NCBI GenBank assembly: GCA_947632175.1 | Contig: CANROC010000001.1 | Location: forward strand, 62,001-126,000 | Direction: 5' to 3' | Source: an uncultured Oscillospiraceae bacterium | GTDB taxonomy: Bacteria > Bacillota > Clostridia > Oscillospirales > Oscillospiraceae | DNA: 64,000 bases | Shown: positions 1 to 8,686 of the stretch, piece after piece | Position numbering within the stretch: position 1 is the stretch's first letter | Layout: the number at the start of each line of letters is the position of its first letter | Notes under the pieces: generated by a model | Told to the model about the DNA's origin: nothing | The model's input: the letters and a program-made list of their open reading frames with translations, nothing else | Databases searched by the model: none | Made by a program: the position numbers and the translations under genes

Positions 1-2884
1 AAGTCTTCTGACCCTCGGTGTTGATCTCCTGATAGAGGCTGGCGGCTTCCTCGCCGTTCAGCTCCGCGACATTTCCGGAAGTCCACGGACTGGCAAACCT
101 GCCTCCGCTTTCCAGAAGCTGCACAAGATAGTGCGGAACACGGTTCACCAGATTCGGGGAGGCAGACGTCCTCCAGCCATAGATCTCGGACCTCGGCGTA
201 AAGTTTCCGTAGTAATAGCTTGCGTGGTCAAAGCTCTTGGACACGCTTTCAAACCCGCCGTTCAGCAGCTCCTTACTCAGCAGCCTGACCTTTTTCGCGC
301 CGCTGCGGTCCACCGTGTTGCCGGTGATCTCCACATAGTCGCCATAGACCAGCGTCTTGCTGCCGTCCTCGTTCAGGATAAGGTTGCCGAGGCCGTCGGC
401 GGTGGCGGTGTACCACACGCCGCCGTCCGGGTCGCGGATGGTGTTGCTGGCGCTGCCTTCGCCGTTGATGCGCCAGTAGTAGACGGTGCCCGGCTCAGCG
501 CCGGTGAACTTGGGCTGGAGCCGCTCGTTAACGCCGCTCTGGCCGTTGGTCGCGATCTTGCCGTCGGCGTCGCGCTGGAGCGTAAGCTTGGAGGTATCGG
601 GGCCGATCTCCTTGACGTTGCCGTCCTTGTCGATCTCGATCGTGATGGGGCCGTTATAGTTCTTCCCGCCGACGGTGATGCTGTCGCCGCCGAGAACGGA
701 AACTGTCGCCCTTTCCGATTCCTTCTTGACGGTGACTTCGCCGGTGTGGCTGACATTCACTTTATCATTAAATAGCGTAAACGCCTTGTTGGCGGGTACG
801 GTGGCGTTGTAAGATTCGCCGCCGAACGGGTCGTCCAGGTCATACTCGGTCGCGCCGGTGAAGGTCACGCCGTCGATGGTGACCTCGTCGGTGGCGGTTG
901 CTGTGGCCTTCTCTGTGGCTGTGCCCTCTGCTCCTTCGGCGGGGGTAACGGTGACAGTGACGGTCGTCTCGGTATCCGCGCTGACCTCATGGCCGTTCTT
1001 GGTCTTGACGCTGCCGTCCTTATCGACGGTGGCGGTGCCGCCGGTGAGGGTGACGGAGCCCTTAGAGTCAACAGAGACTTTGGCGTCCGCACCGGTCGTA
1101 AACTTGCCGCCGTCCTTGCCCTCAATGGTGACGTTGGAGGCGACGGTCTGGTCGGTGACAGGGGTCACGGTCGAGCCAACGACGGTGACGGTATTGCCGC
1201 TCGTGGCGGCTTTAAGCGCATCGGCGAGGACGGCGTAATTCTTATCGCCGACCTTCGCCTCAGCGGTCTTGGTGAAGTTGCTGAGATTGACAGTTGAGCC
1301 GCTGAATGTGCTGTCAAAGGTCACGACGAGCTCGTCTTTCTCGTTGATTTTCAGCGTGACACCAGTCATGCTGAACGCCTCGACCTTCGCCGGGTCAAAC
1401 ATCTGGCCCTCGGCGGCGGTCAGGGTGACGGAGGTTGTGCCGTCTGTCACGGGCAGGTAACTGACGACGTTGCCGGTGTGGGTTTCGCAGTTCGTACTGC
1501 CGGTGATGGTGAAGTTGGCGCCGCTGATGGTCACCTTATTTGCCTTGGCAAGCCAGTAGCCCGCGGCGTGAGTGTGGGTGGTGATAGAAACCTTGCCGCC
1601 GTCCTTCAGCGTGTCGTTTGTGCCGTCACAGTGCACGACAACATAGTCCGCGCTGTCAGACTTGACGTATTTAAGGCTTTCCTGCGTCGCACCGTCGCCG
1701 GTGAATACCTGCGCGGAAGAACCGCTGCCGATCGACCCGTTGTGGGTCACGCCGACGGAGGAACCGTCGGCAAGAGACTCGATCGCGACCTTCTTGCCGC
1801 TGGCGATCTGAAGATTCTTTGTGGCGGAATCCATGACGACCTTGCCGGTGAGGGTCGTGCCGTCTTCCGTCACGCTGAACATGGCGGAAGAGCCAAGGCC
1901 GGTCCCGGCGGTATACGTGCCGGAGATCGTGGCGTTTGTCAGGGCCACGGTCTTGTCCACCGTGGCGGTCATATCATATTTGCCGCCCTCAAGGGAGAGA
2001 GCGCCGTCCTTGTGGCCAAGGTGCAGATCCGTGCCCTCGGCAGTGGTGTCGAATGCACTGTTCGTAGTCTCGGCCTTGACATTACCGAAAACCGTCACAG
2101 TGCCGGTCACCGTGATCGTTCCCGTGACATTGGTAATATTTTTGTTTGCGCTGCTGGACAGGTTCAGATTGTAGGTACCGCCATTGAAGGTGGCGCCCTT
2201 TATAGTAAGCCCGCCGTAATAATTTATCGTAGGGCGTCCTGTGGCGCGGCCATTGAACGTCACATTTTCCAGAATGAGGTTCTCAAATACCTCAGCGCTA
2301 TTGGCGCCGCCCCAGTTGGCGATGCAATATTTGTCCCTCGCTGTCGTGGTATTTTCAAGCGTGATACTTTTCAGCGTCAAATCGTTGATTTTCCCCGCCG
2401 AGTTCATTTTAAAAATGGCGCTGTTGCCATTATTGAAATCGTCGGCAACATACAGCTTTGCGCCCTCGGCAAGACCTTCAATCGTCAGGCTTCTGACCGA
2501 GGTACCTATCAACAGCTCAAAGTCCAGATTGTCATGTACGGCAACTGCGCCCGAAACATGGACTATGGCCTTTGTGGCGGTCCTTTCATTCTTGATTATG
2601 CCGTACGCAGAGGTGGAAGCAGTATCGGAGTTCTGGTTCTTCACGAATTGACCGATAGGGCTATCGGCACTTTTTCCGTTCCCGTTCCCGTTTTCGGCGA
2701 CCCAGATCTCCAAAGTATCCGTATCGATCGCCGCCGGCTCGTCGCCAGACTGCGTCTCCACATTCTCCGGCGGGTCGACCACGGATTCATCCGCCCTAAC
2801 GCCTACGCGCATCGCGGGAATCATCCCCACGACCATGCAGACGCTGAGTACGAAGGCCAACAGTTTCGTAAGCTGTTTCTTCAT
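1..2884 (-). CDS. Large secreted surface protein, beta-helix-like, C-terminus outside window
   Basis: An uninterrupted frame runs leftward from ATG at 2884 to the window edge (about 961 codons, no stop seen), so the protein is partial at its C-terminus. The first 32 residues form a signal peptide (MKKQ basic start, hydrophobic core, cut near VRADES). Residues about 90-450 are rich in short T/N/G-containing strand repeats (LTIEG, LTLKSITLEN, LILENVTFNG) typical of right-handed parallel beta-helix surface proteins. Low-complexity Thr/Val-rich segments follow. The last visible part (LLNGGFES, YGWRTSASP, VAELNGEE, LYQEINT) resembles the galactose-binding-like domain of Gram-positive surface proteins. 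RBS AGGAGGAAGAG lies before the ATG. Probably an exported adhesin or cell-wall protein; the ligand cannot be inferred. An anchor motif would lie off the left edge. Confidence 0.88.
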   Translation of the reverse strand, partial: MKKQLTKLLAFVLSVCMVVGMIPAMRVGVRADESVVDPPENVETQSGDEPAAIDTDTLEIWVAENGNGNGKSADSPIGQFVKNQNSDTASTSAYGIIKNERTATKAIVHVSGAVAVHDNLDFELLIGTSVRSLTIEGLAEGAKLYVADDFNNGNSAIFKMNSAGKINDLTLKSITLENTTTARDKYCIANWGGANSAEVFENLILENVTFNGRATGRPTINYYGGLTIKGATFNGGTYNLNLSSSANKNITNVTGTITVTGTVTVFGNVKAETTNSAFDTTAEGTDLHLGHKDGALSLEGGKYDMTATVDKTVALTNATISGTYTAGTGLGSSAMFSVTEDGTTLTGKVVMDSATKNLQIASGKKVAIESLADGSSVGVTHNGSIGSGSSAQVFTGDGATQESLKYVKSDSADYVVVHCDGTNDTLKDGGKVSITTHTHAAGYWLAKANKVTISGANFTITGSTNCETHTGNVVSYLPVTDGTTSVTLTAAEGQMFDPAKVEAFSMTGVTLKINEKDELVVTFDSTFSGSTVNLSNFTKTAEAKVGDKNYAVLADALKAATSGNTVTVVGSTVTPVTDQTVASNVTIEGKDGGKFTTGADAKVSVDSKGSVTLTGGTATVDKDGSVKTKNGHEVSADTETTVTVTVTPAEGAEGTATEKATATATDEVTIDGVTFTGATEYDLDDPFGGESYNATVPANKAFTLFNDKVNVSHTGEVTVKKESERATVSVLGGDSITVGGKNYNGPITIEIDKDGNVKEIGPDTSKLTLQRDADGKIATNGQSGVNERLQPKFTGAEPGTVYYWRINGEGSASNTIRDPDGGVWYTATADGLGNLILNEDGSKTLVYGDYVEITGNTVDRSGAKKVRLLSKELLNGGFESVSKSFDHASYYYGNFTPRSEIYGWRTSASPNLVNRVPHYLVQLLESGGRFASPWTSGNVAELNGEEAASLYQEINTEGQKT

Positions 2885-2912
2885 ATCTCTTCCTCCTGTA
2901 TATAAAAGTTTA

Positions 2913-2940
2913 CCCCCCCCCAGGAAAAATCTGGGAGGGG
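2913..2940 (-). promoter_or_regulatory. G9 tract and strong hairpin in the surface-protein leader
   Basis: On the transcribed strand, CCCCTCCCAG pairs with CTGGGGGGGG around a short U-rich loop, giving a 10-bp stem with one G-U pair. The 3' arm contains an unbroken run of nine G (2913-2921 on the minus strand). It lies about 30 nt upstream of the start codon of the surface protein. Both the hairpin and slippage of the G tract could alter expression; this is inference. Confidence 0.5.
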
Positions 2941-2980
2941 ATACCCTCGCCTCTCGGCGAAGCTATTTACAGTTGGATTT

Positions 2981-3009
2981 ATTGTACCATATTTCCCTAA
3001 ATTTTGCAA
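2981..3009 (-). promoter_or_regulatory. SigA promoter of the surface protein
   Basis: TTGCAA (3009-3004), a 17-bp spacer and TACAAT (2986-2981) on the minus strand give a near-consensus housekeeping promoter. It predicts a leader of roughly 90 nt carrying the G9 hairpin. Confidence 0.75.
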
Positions 3010-3059
3010 CCCTATTTCGAGATTTTTTTGCGTAAGGCAGAAATGGACGAAACCACCCC

Positions 3060-4115
3060 CGCCGCAGCGCGCCACGGTCGGACACATGGGTCCGCCCCTA
3101 CGGGGAATGTGGGAGGGTATCCCATTCAACCGACGCCGGAAATCATCGCAACGCGGGCCGCCAAGAGTGGCGGCCCCTACGGCGTAAATGGAGCGGATTC
3201 CCTTTATCGGAACCGGTCTGTCATCCCACGTTCGCTTCCCCCCTGCCCCCCTCCTACGAGGAGGGGGCTCCGAGACGGAGGCGGGCGCGAATTATTGGAA
3301 CCGTTCCGACAACGCACCTCGTAGGGGCCGCCACTCTTGGCGGCCCGCGTTGCGTCTATTGACCCGTCCCAATCACCGCCGTAGGGGTCGCCGTCCCCGG
3401 CGACCCGCCTATCGTCAATTGACACGTTTCGTACACCGCCGTACGGGCCGCCGCCCACGGCGGCCCTTTCCCCCGGATGACCGACATGTACCGTTTTATC
3501 GGAACCGCCCCCGTCCCACAACGTGCCACGGGCGGACACATGGGTCCGCCCCTACGGGGGATGTGGGAGGGTATGCCATTCAACCAACATTGGAAATCAT
3601 CGCAACGCGGGTCGCCGGGGACGGCGACCCCTACGGCATAATTTGGAGTGGTCCGATTTTCCGGAACCGTTGCGACAACGCACCTTGTAGGGGCCGCCAC
3701 TCTTGGCGGCCCGCACGCAACACATTCGGTTTCCCGGAAGCATCCGTTACGCTCCACGGGCTCGAATACCCCGGCCCTGCGGGGCCACCCCTTTTTCCGA
3801 AAAAGGGGTCAAGGGGAATAAGGTTGCGGCGCTTCGCGCCGCCTTTATAAAAAATTGCGCCGCTATGCGGCGCAAACCTTTTTGACCCCCTTTCCGGGAA
3901 AGGGGGGTAGGGGGGATTCGAGCCCCCGTCCTTCGTCCCCCGTCCCCGCCGCGCGGGTAAATCCAAGACTGCGCCTCAGGCGCAAACCTTTCAAAAAGCC
4001 CCCTCCTCGTAGGAGGGGGGCAGGGGGGCAGCGAACGTGGGATGACGGTGCTGGTATCGATACGCTCGATCCCTCAGTCGCTTCGCGACAGATTTCTTTA
4101 CGAAAGGGAGCCTTT
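3060..4115 (+). repeat. Mosaic hairpin array 1
   Basis: Non-coding array between the surface-protein promoter and the 3' end of the glycosyltransferase gene. It contains, in order, perfect inverted-repeat modules joined by conserved linkers: D (GGGCGGAC/GTCCGCCC), A (GGGCCGCCA/TGGCGGCCC), E (CCCCCTCCT/AGGAGGGGG), reversed A, B (GGGTCGCCG/CGGCGACCC), C (GGGCCGCCG/CGGCGGCCC), D, B, A, then a terminator-like T (ACCCCTTTTTC/GAAAAAGGGGT), F (TTGCGCCGC/GCGGCGCAA), E and a CTCCCTTT/AAAGGGAG hairpin near 4090. The linker word TTTATCGGAACCG recurs. Reading frames here repeat peptides such as GRQEWRPL on several strands and are not genes. Confidence 0.9.
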
Positions 4116-4147
4116 CAGATCGGCCAAAACTTATGTACCCCCCCACA

Positions 4148-5287
4148 TCAGTTAACATAACTTCCCGCCGCGTCGCGGCAGGCCTGGAGGAGGGCGTCGC
4201 ATATCCGGTCGGCGCCGAAGGTCTCCACGGTCAGCGCACGGATGCGCGCCGGGTCGTACCGGGCGGCTGTTTCCGTCATCGTCAGCATGGCCTGCGCCAG
4301 CGCTTGGGCGTCGCCTGTGGGCACCAGCAGGCCGCGCTCCTCGGTCACGATATCCAGCGGCCCGCCGCAGCGGGTGCTGATGACCGGCTTGCCGCAGGCT
4401 CCCGCCTCGTTGAGCACGCAGGAGAGCGTCTCGGTGTGGGAGGAGCAGACGAAGCAGTCGCATCCGTTGATGAAATCCGGCGCCTCCTCCCGGGGCACCG
4501 CCCCCACCAGCCGGCAGCTGTCCTCTAGGCCGTGGCTCCGGATGCGCTCCAGGAGGGCCTCGCGCTGGCCGCCGACGCCGGCGATATCCAGCCGCACCGG
4601 GCGGCGGGCGCGCTCCGTCACCAGGGCGAACGCGTCGATCAGCAGGTCATAGCCCTTGAGCGGCCGCAGCTGGCCCATGGCGCGGAAGATGAAAGCGTCC
4701 CCCGCTTGCGCCTTCCGCGGCGCGGGGACGAACCGCCGGTCGTCCACCGGATCGGGGATGACGCGCGTGTCGCCATAGGGCCGCATGACCTCCGCCAGCG
4801 CCCGGCTCACGCCGGCGTTCACCGCCGCCGCCTCCATGACCGCCGCCAGCCGGCGGCGGGTGGGGCTGTCGGGCGGCTCGGTCATCACCGCCGAAGAGTG
4901 CTCCATAAAAAAGAGCGGCAGTCCCTCCCGCCGGCAAAGCGCCAGCGCCTCATACCCCTGGAGGGACGAGCGCAGATTCACCACATCGGGCCGTCCCCAC
5001 TGGGCGGTCAGCTGCCGGTAAACGCGCTCCAGCATACGGGTCCGCTGCCAGCAGCGCCCCGCCTCCCAACGCGGGGTCAGATTGAGGCGCAGGTACCGCC
5101 AGGTGGGCACGCCGCCCACCGTCTCGCAGGTCAGCCCGTGGCCGCCGCGCCTGCCGTTGACCTCGGTATAGGCCACGGCCACGTCAACGCCGCGCGCCGC
5201 CAGCGCCTCGGCCTGTTCCCGGAAAAAAGAGCCCAGCAGCGGCGCGGCCGGCGTGCCGTACCAGGAGGGGATCATCAGGACCTTCAT
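4148..5287 (-). CDS. Glycosyltransferase family 4
   Basis: 379-residue GT-B-fold glycosyltransferase. The N-terminal domain starts MKVLMIPSWYGTP, with GSFFREQAEALAARG typical of the acceptor side. The C-terminal nucleotide-sugar domain holds the GT4 E-x7-E motif (ETLSCVLNE, about residue 290) followed by CGKPVIST and a GGPLDIV loop. Length is normal for the family. It likely transfers a sugar from a nucleotide donor onto a cell-envelope glycan or lipid carrier in the cytoplasm; neither donor nor acceptor can be read from sequence. RBS AAGGTGA precedes ATG at 5287. It is monocistronic, with its own consensus promoter and a repeat array at its 3' end. Confidence 0.9.
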   Translation of the reverse strand: MKVLMIPSWYGTPAAPLLGSFFREQAEALAARGVDVAVAYTEVNGRRGGHGLTCETVGGVPTWRYLRLNLTPRWEAGRCWQRTRMLERVYRQLTAQWGRPDVVNLRSSLQGYEALALCRREGLPLFFMEHSSAVMTEPPDSPTRRRLAAVMEAAAVNAGVSRALAEVMRPYGDTRVIPDPVDDRRFVPAPRKAQAGDAFIFRAMGQLRPLKGYDLLIDAFALVTERARRPVRLDIAGVGGQREALLERIRSHGLEDSCRLVGAVPREEAPDFINGCDCFVCSSHTETLSCVLNEAGACGKPVISTRCGGPLDIVTEERGLLVPTGDAQALAQAMLTMTETAARYDPARIRALTVETFGADRICDALLQACRDAAGSYVN

Positions 5288-5323
5288 GCGTTCTTCACCT
5301 TGCCTTTCCCGTTTGACCGGTCC

Positions 5324-5352
5324 ATTATATGGTAAACCGCCCGCTTTGTCAA
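5324..5352 (-). promoter_or_regulatory. Perfect-consensus SigA promoter of the glycosyltransferase
   Basis: TTGACA (5352-5347), 17-bp spacer, TATAAT (5329-5324): both hexamers match the consensus exactly. It lies in the short gap after the stop codon of the upstream GTPase-NYN gene. Confidence 0.85.
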
Positions 5353-5364
5353 GCCGCGGGCCGT

Positions 5365-7926
5365 TTACCCGTTATACTCCCTTAAATACTCCCCGATGGC
5401 CCGCTCCACCTCCAGGACCTCGGCCTCGAAGGACAGGGCGGGGACGCGCAGGGCCCCGGCGCCGAGAATGATCATCTGCTCGGCCCCGTCGGAGGTGGCC
5501 ACGCGGACGTTGTGGCGCTTACTGAGGTCGTAGGCGGCCCGCTCGATGTACATGTCGGCGGTCTCCGCCTCTTTGGTGTACACCACGCTGACGCCGCCCA
5601 GGTGCTGGACGCTGCCGGGGTTATTTTTCACCTTGTAGGCGTCGAAGACCACGATGACGGCGTTCTGCCGAAAGCCCTGGTAGTTGCGCAGGCGCTCGAT
5701 GAGCCGCTCCCTGGCGGCGTCCAGGCTCTGGGCGGCAAGGCGTTTGAGGTCCGGCCAGGCGAAGATCACGTTATAGCCGTCCACCAGCACGAACTCCAGC
5801 CCGTCCTTCTGGGGCGGCTTGGGGCGGCGGGGCTCCTTGGGGGCGCTTTTGGGCTCCTTGGGCGCGGGGCGAAGGGCCTCCTCGCCCCGCTCCACTCTGC
5901 CGTAGGTGCGCTCGAAGATGGCCATGAGCTCCTTGTCCGTGGCCACCAGCCGCACATACCGGGCGGCGGCCTCCCGGACCTCGGCGGGCGGTCCCAGCGT
6001 GGGGGCCGGGGCCAGGGCGCTGGGCAGGTGCATCCGCCGGGGCACCTCGTCCCAGGGGACGGTGACGCCGGCGCCGTGGGCGCAGAAGACGCTGTAAGAG
6101 GGGTTCTCCATGTCCCCGTCCGGGTCGTAGCCGATGGCCTCCACCACCGCGTCCTGGTCCCGGCAGGGCTCGTAACCGTGGAAGACGAAGCTGACCCGCC
6201 CCTGCCCTCTCGTGTAGGCCGCCACCTCCGCCGGGTACTCCCGGAGGGCGCTGACGGGCCCGGACCCGGTGAGGACGGCCATATTGGCCCCGCCCTCCCC
6301 CTGCTCAAAGGCCGCGCCGGCCAGGGTCAGGTCCGCCATGGCCCGGCCCACGTTCTCCGCCGGCAGCTCCAGCCGGAAGTCGTACCAGGGCTCCAGGAGC
6401 ACGCACTGCGCCCCCATGAGCCCCTGACGCACCGCCCGGTAGGTGGCCTCCCGGAAGTCCCCGCCCTCGGTGTGCTTCAGGTGCGCCCGGCCGGAGGCTA
6501 AGGTGATCTTCACGTCCGTCAGCGGCGAGCCGGTGAGCACGCCGATGTGCTGTTTTTCTCTGAGATGCGTCAAGATGAGCCGCTGCCAGCTCCCCGCTAA
6601 AGTGTCCGGCGGGACGGCGGAGGCGATCTCCACGCCGCTGCCCCGCTCCCCCGGCTCTATAATCAGGTGGACCTCGGCGTAGTGGCGCAGGGGCTCGTAG
6701 TGGCCCACGCCCTCCACGCGGTTGGCCAACGTCTCCCGGTAGATGATGGCGCCGGGGCCGAAGGCGATGTCCAGGTCGAACCGGTCCTTCACCTGGCGCT
6801 TTAAGACCTCCAGCTGGACGCGGCCCATGATCTGGGCGTTGAGCCGTCCGGACCGGCGGTCCCAGAGAAGCCTGAGCTCCGGTTCCTCCTCCTCCAGCTC
6901 GTGAAGCTGCGCCAGGGCCCTGTGGATGTCCGCCCGATCGGGCAGGAGGACCTCGTAGTTGAGGACCGGCTCCAGCACCGGCGCGCGGCCGTCCGGCTCC
7001 TCCCCCAGCCCCTCCCCGGCGTAGGTGGCGGAAAGGCCGGTAACGGCCACCACCTCCCCGGCGCGCGCCTCGTCCACCGGGGTAAATTTCGCCCCGGAGT
7101 AGACCCGCAGCTGCGTGACCTTCTCCTCCCAGCCGTCGCCGGAGAGGGTGTCCCGGACCCGTAAAGTCCCGCCGGTGACCTTCATGTGCGTGAGCCTCTT
7201 GCCCTCGGCGTCCCGGGAGATCTTGAAGACCCTGGCCCCGAATTTCTCCCCGTAGTCCCGGACCGGGGCGAAGCGCGCAAGGCCGTCCAGCAGCTCCTCC
7301 ACGCCCTGGAGCTTCAGCGCCGCGCCGAAGTAGCAGGGGTAGACGTGCCCCCGGGCGAAGGCGGCGTTGAGGGCCTCGTCAGAGAGGGTCCCCCTCTCCA
7401 GGTGCTCCTCCAAAAGCGCCTCGTCCGTCAGGGCCAGGGCCTCCGGGTCCGGCCGGTCCGGCTCAAAAAAGCCGTCGCCCAGCTGGTCTGTGAGCTCCGC
7501 CAGCACCCGCTCCCGGTCCGCCCCGGGCAGGTCCATCTTGTTGACGAACACCAAGGTCGGGATCTCCCGCCGCCGCAAAAGTCCCCACAGCGTCCGCGTG
7601 TGGCTCTGGACGCCCTCCGGCGCGGAGACCACCAGAACGGCGCAGTCCAGCACGTCCAGCGTCCGCTCCGTCTCGGCGGAGAAGTCCACGTGCCCCGGCG
7701 TGTCGAGAAGCGTGGCGGTGCGCTCCCCGATGGTCAGGCGCGCCTCCTTGGAGAAGATGGTGATACCCCGCTCCCGCTCCAGGGCGAAGTTATCGAGGAA
7801 GGCGTCGGCGTGGTCCACCCGCCCGAGCTTCCGGATGTCCCCGGCGCAGTATAAAAGCCCCTCGGACAGCGTGGTCTTCCCCGCGTCCACGTGGGCCAGA
7901 AGGCCCATACAGAATGTCCCCGCCAA
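5365..7926 (-). CDS. TetM/EF-G-like ribosomal GTPase fused to Rae1-type NYN nuclease
   Basis: About 853 residues from TTG at 7926. Residues 1-670 form a TetM-type translational GTPase: P-loop AHVDAGKTT (11-19), RGITI switch I, DTPGH switch II, NKMD, then EF-G-like domains II-V. The domain IV tip reads GRAHLKHTEGG instead of the YSPVST loop of true tetracycline-protection proteins, so drug resistance is doubtful. A Lys/Pro-rich linker (about 680-708) leads to a C-terminal NYN/PIN-like nuclease (709-853) with VDGYNVIF, VVFDAY, YTKEAETAD and VATSDGAEQ, the pattern of YacP/Rae1, the ribosome A-site mRNA endonuclease of Bacillus. Inference: a ribosome-rescue or mRNA-surveillance factor. The start is set by GGGGAGG seven bases before the TTG and by the promoter at 7961-7989, which rules out ATG codons further upstream. 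Confidence 0.9.
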   Translation of the reverse strand: MAGTFCMGLLAHVDAGKTTLSEGLLYCAGDIRKLGRVDHADAFLDNFALERERGITIFSKEARLTIGERTATLLDTPGHVDFSAETERTLDVLDCAVLVVSAPEGVQSHTRTLWGLLRRREIPTLVFVNKMDLPGADRERVLAELTDQLGDGFFEPDRPDPEALALTDEALLEEHLERGTLSDEALNAAFARGHVYPCYFGAALKLQGVEELLDGLARFAPVRDYGEKFGARVFKISRDAEGKRLTHMKVTGGTLRVRDTLSGDGWEEKVTQLRVYSGAKFTPVDEARAGEVVAVTGLSATYAGEGLGEEPDGRAPVLEPVLNYEVLLPDRADIHRALAQLHELEEEEPELRLLWDRRSGRLNAQIMGRVQLEVLKRQVKDRFDLDIAFGPGAIIYRETLANRVEGVGHYEPLRHYAEVHLIIEPGERGSGVEIASAVPPDTLAGSWQRLILTHLREKQHIGVLTGSPLTDVKITLASGRAHLKHTEGGDFREATYRAVRQGLMGAQCVLLEPWYDFRLELPAENVGRAMADLTLAGAAFEQGEGGANMAVLTGSGPVSALREYPAEVAAYTRGQGRVSFVFHGYEPCRDQDAVVEAIGYDPDGDMENPSYSVFCAHGAGVTVPWDEVPRRMHLPSALAPAPTLGPPAEVREAAARYVRLVATDKELMAIFERTYGRVERGEEALRPAPKEPKSAPKEPRRPKPPQKDGLEFVLVDGYNVIFAWPDLKRLAAQSLDAARERLIERLRNYQGFRQNAVIVVFDAYKVKNNPGSVQHLGGVSVVYTKEAETADMYIERAAYDLSKRHNVRVATSDGAEQMIILGAGALRVPALSFEAEVLEVERAIGEYLREYNG

Positions 7927-7960
7927 GTCCCCGCCTCCCCGGTCGAAATCGAATGGACCC

Positions 7961-7989
7961 ATTATACCACCCCGCGCCGCCCGTTGCAA
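7961..7989 (-). promoter_or_regulatory. SigA promoter of the GTPase-NYN gene
   Basis: TTGCAA (7989-7984), 17-bp spacer, TATAAT (7966-7961). It predicts transcription from about 7954, only some 28 nt before the TTG start, and lies inside the longest possible open frame, which would begin at 8055. Confidence 0.75.
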
Positions 7990-8074
7990 GCGTCCCCGCC
8001 GGGGCATGAAAAAAGCGCCGATTCGACAAAACTTCCTATTTACATTTTGTCCCATATGCGCTACTATAAAAGCA

Positions 8075-8178
8075 CAGCTTATCCGATCCTCGAAATTTTC
8101 CCATCGAAGACCGTAAGCTCATATCTTTATCCCACAACCCTATTTCTTGGCGGGCCCAAAAGGCCCGCCGCTTTTTTT
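8075..8178 (+). ncRNA. Candidate small RNA between divergent genes
   Basis: A promoter-like TTTACA (8039-8044)-17-TACTAT (8062-8067) precedes about 100 nt without an open frame. These end in a perfect intrinsic terminator: GGCGGGCC, a 5-nt loop, GGCCCGCC, then GC and seven T (8149-8178). No coding gene upstream on this strand needs this terminator. The transcript is inferred, not shown. Confidence 0.4.
8149..8178 (+). terminator. Intrinsic terminator upstream of the DUF2752 gene
   Basis: An 8-bp perfect GC stem (GGCGGGCC/GGCCCGCC), A-rich loop and T7 tract. It separates the candidate small RNA from the next promoter at 8199. Confidence 0.75.
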
Positions 8179-8198
8179 GAAAACTTTTGAAAAAAAAG

Positions 8199-8227
8199 TT
8201 GCATTTTGTCACATAGTCTGCTATAAT
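8199..8227 (+). promoter_or_regulatory. SigA promoter of the DUF2752/TM2 pair
   Basis: TTGCAT (8199-8204), 17-bp spacer, TATAAT (8222-8227). The spacer begins TTTGTCACATA, very like the candidate promoter at 8039 (TTTTGTCCCATA), suggesting a duplicated promoter. Confidence 0.8.
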
Positions 8228-8300
8228 TCACACATAGTTCATAAATTGACCGTATGACACGGTCGTTTGGCCGGTCAACGCCGGCGCGGTGCGGTCTGCC

Positions 8301-8654
8301 ATGTCCAAAAAAACCGTTTTTATCCTGAAGCTGGCGTTCCTTGCCCTGTGCGGCGGGGTCCTGCTGACGGTCTACCTTCTGGATGTCCCCTGCCCCGTCC
8401 TGACCCACCTGGGCTTCCCCTGTCCCGGGTGCGGCATGACCCGGGCGTATCTGAGCTTTCTGCGGCTGGACATCCGCGGGGCGTTTTCCTACAACGGCGC
8501 TTTCTGGACGGTGCCCTTTTTCTTCCTGCTCCTTGTGAAGGATGGGCGTCTCGTCCGTTCGGTCCGGGCGAATACGGCGCTGGTCACCCTTTTGTTGAGC
8601 TGCGTGGCCGTCTCCTATGCGGTCGCGCTCTTGAAATTTTTTATCCCCGGCTGA
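8301..8654 (+). CDS. DUF2752 family membrane protein
   Basis: A 117-residue integral membrane protein. The first hydrophobic segment covers residues about 5-27. The DUF2752 signature CPGCGMTRA (C41, C44) follows, with two more hydrophobic segments (about 70-85 and 92-115). The Cys pair followed by TRA suggests a metal- or redox-linked site at the membrane surface, but the family has no known function. It sits 32 bases before a TM2-domain gene, a common pairing for DUF2752. ATG at 8301 is chosen; GTG at 8289 is an alternative, and neither has a strong RBS. Confidence 0.8.
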   Translation: MSKKTVFILKLAFLALCGGVLLTVYLLDVPCPVLTHLGFPCPGCGMTRAYLSFLRLDIRGAFSYNGAFWTVPFFFLLLVKDGRLVRSVRANTALVTLLLSCVAVSYAVALLKFFIPG

Positions 8655-8686
8655 AAAATGACATTTTTTTGAGGAGGAAACCAAAA

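Noticed and set aside
1478-2905. Long plus-strand open frame opposite the surface-protein gene
   Set aside because: The minus strand has a continuous frame with signal peptide, RBS and promoter; the plus frame has no ribosome site and low-complexity composition.
2885-2980. Cyclic di-GMP riboswitch before the surface protein
   Set aside because: Neither type I nor type II conserved motifs are found in the leader.
3188-3850. Hypothetical 220-residue protein in array 1
   Set aside because: The frame is made of repeat modules, lacks an RBS, and its Pro/Arg-rich peptides recur in other frames and on the other strand.
3060-4115. CRISPR array or direct-repeat array
   Set aside because: Spacing is irregular, the linkers are themselves conserved between arrays, units occur in both orientations, and no cas gene is present.
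5365-7926. Tetracycline resistance gene (tetM class)
   Set aside because: The domain IV tip lacks the YSPVST-type loop and the protein carries an extra nuclease domain; a resistance call is not supported.
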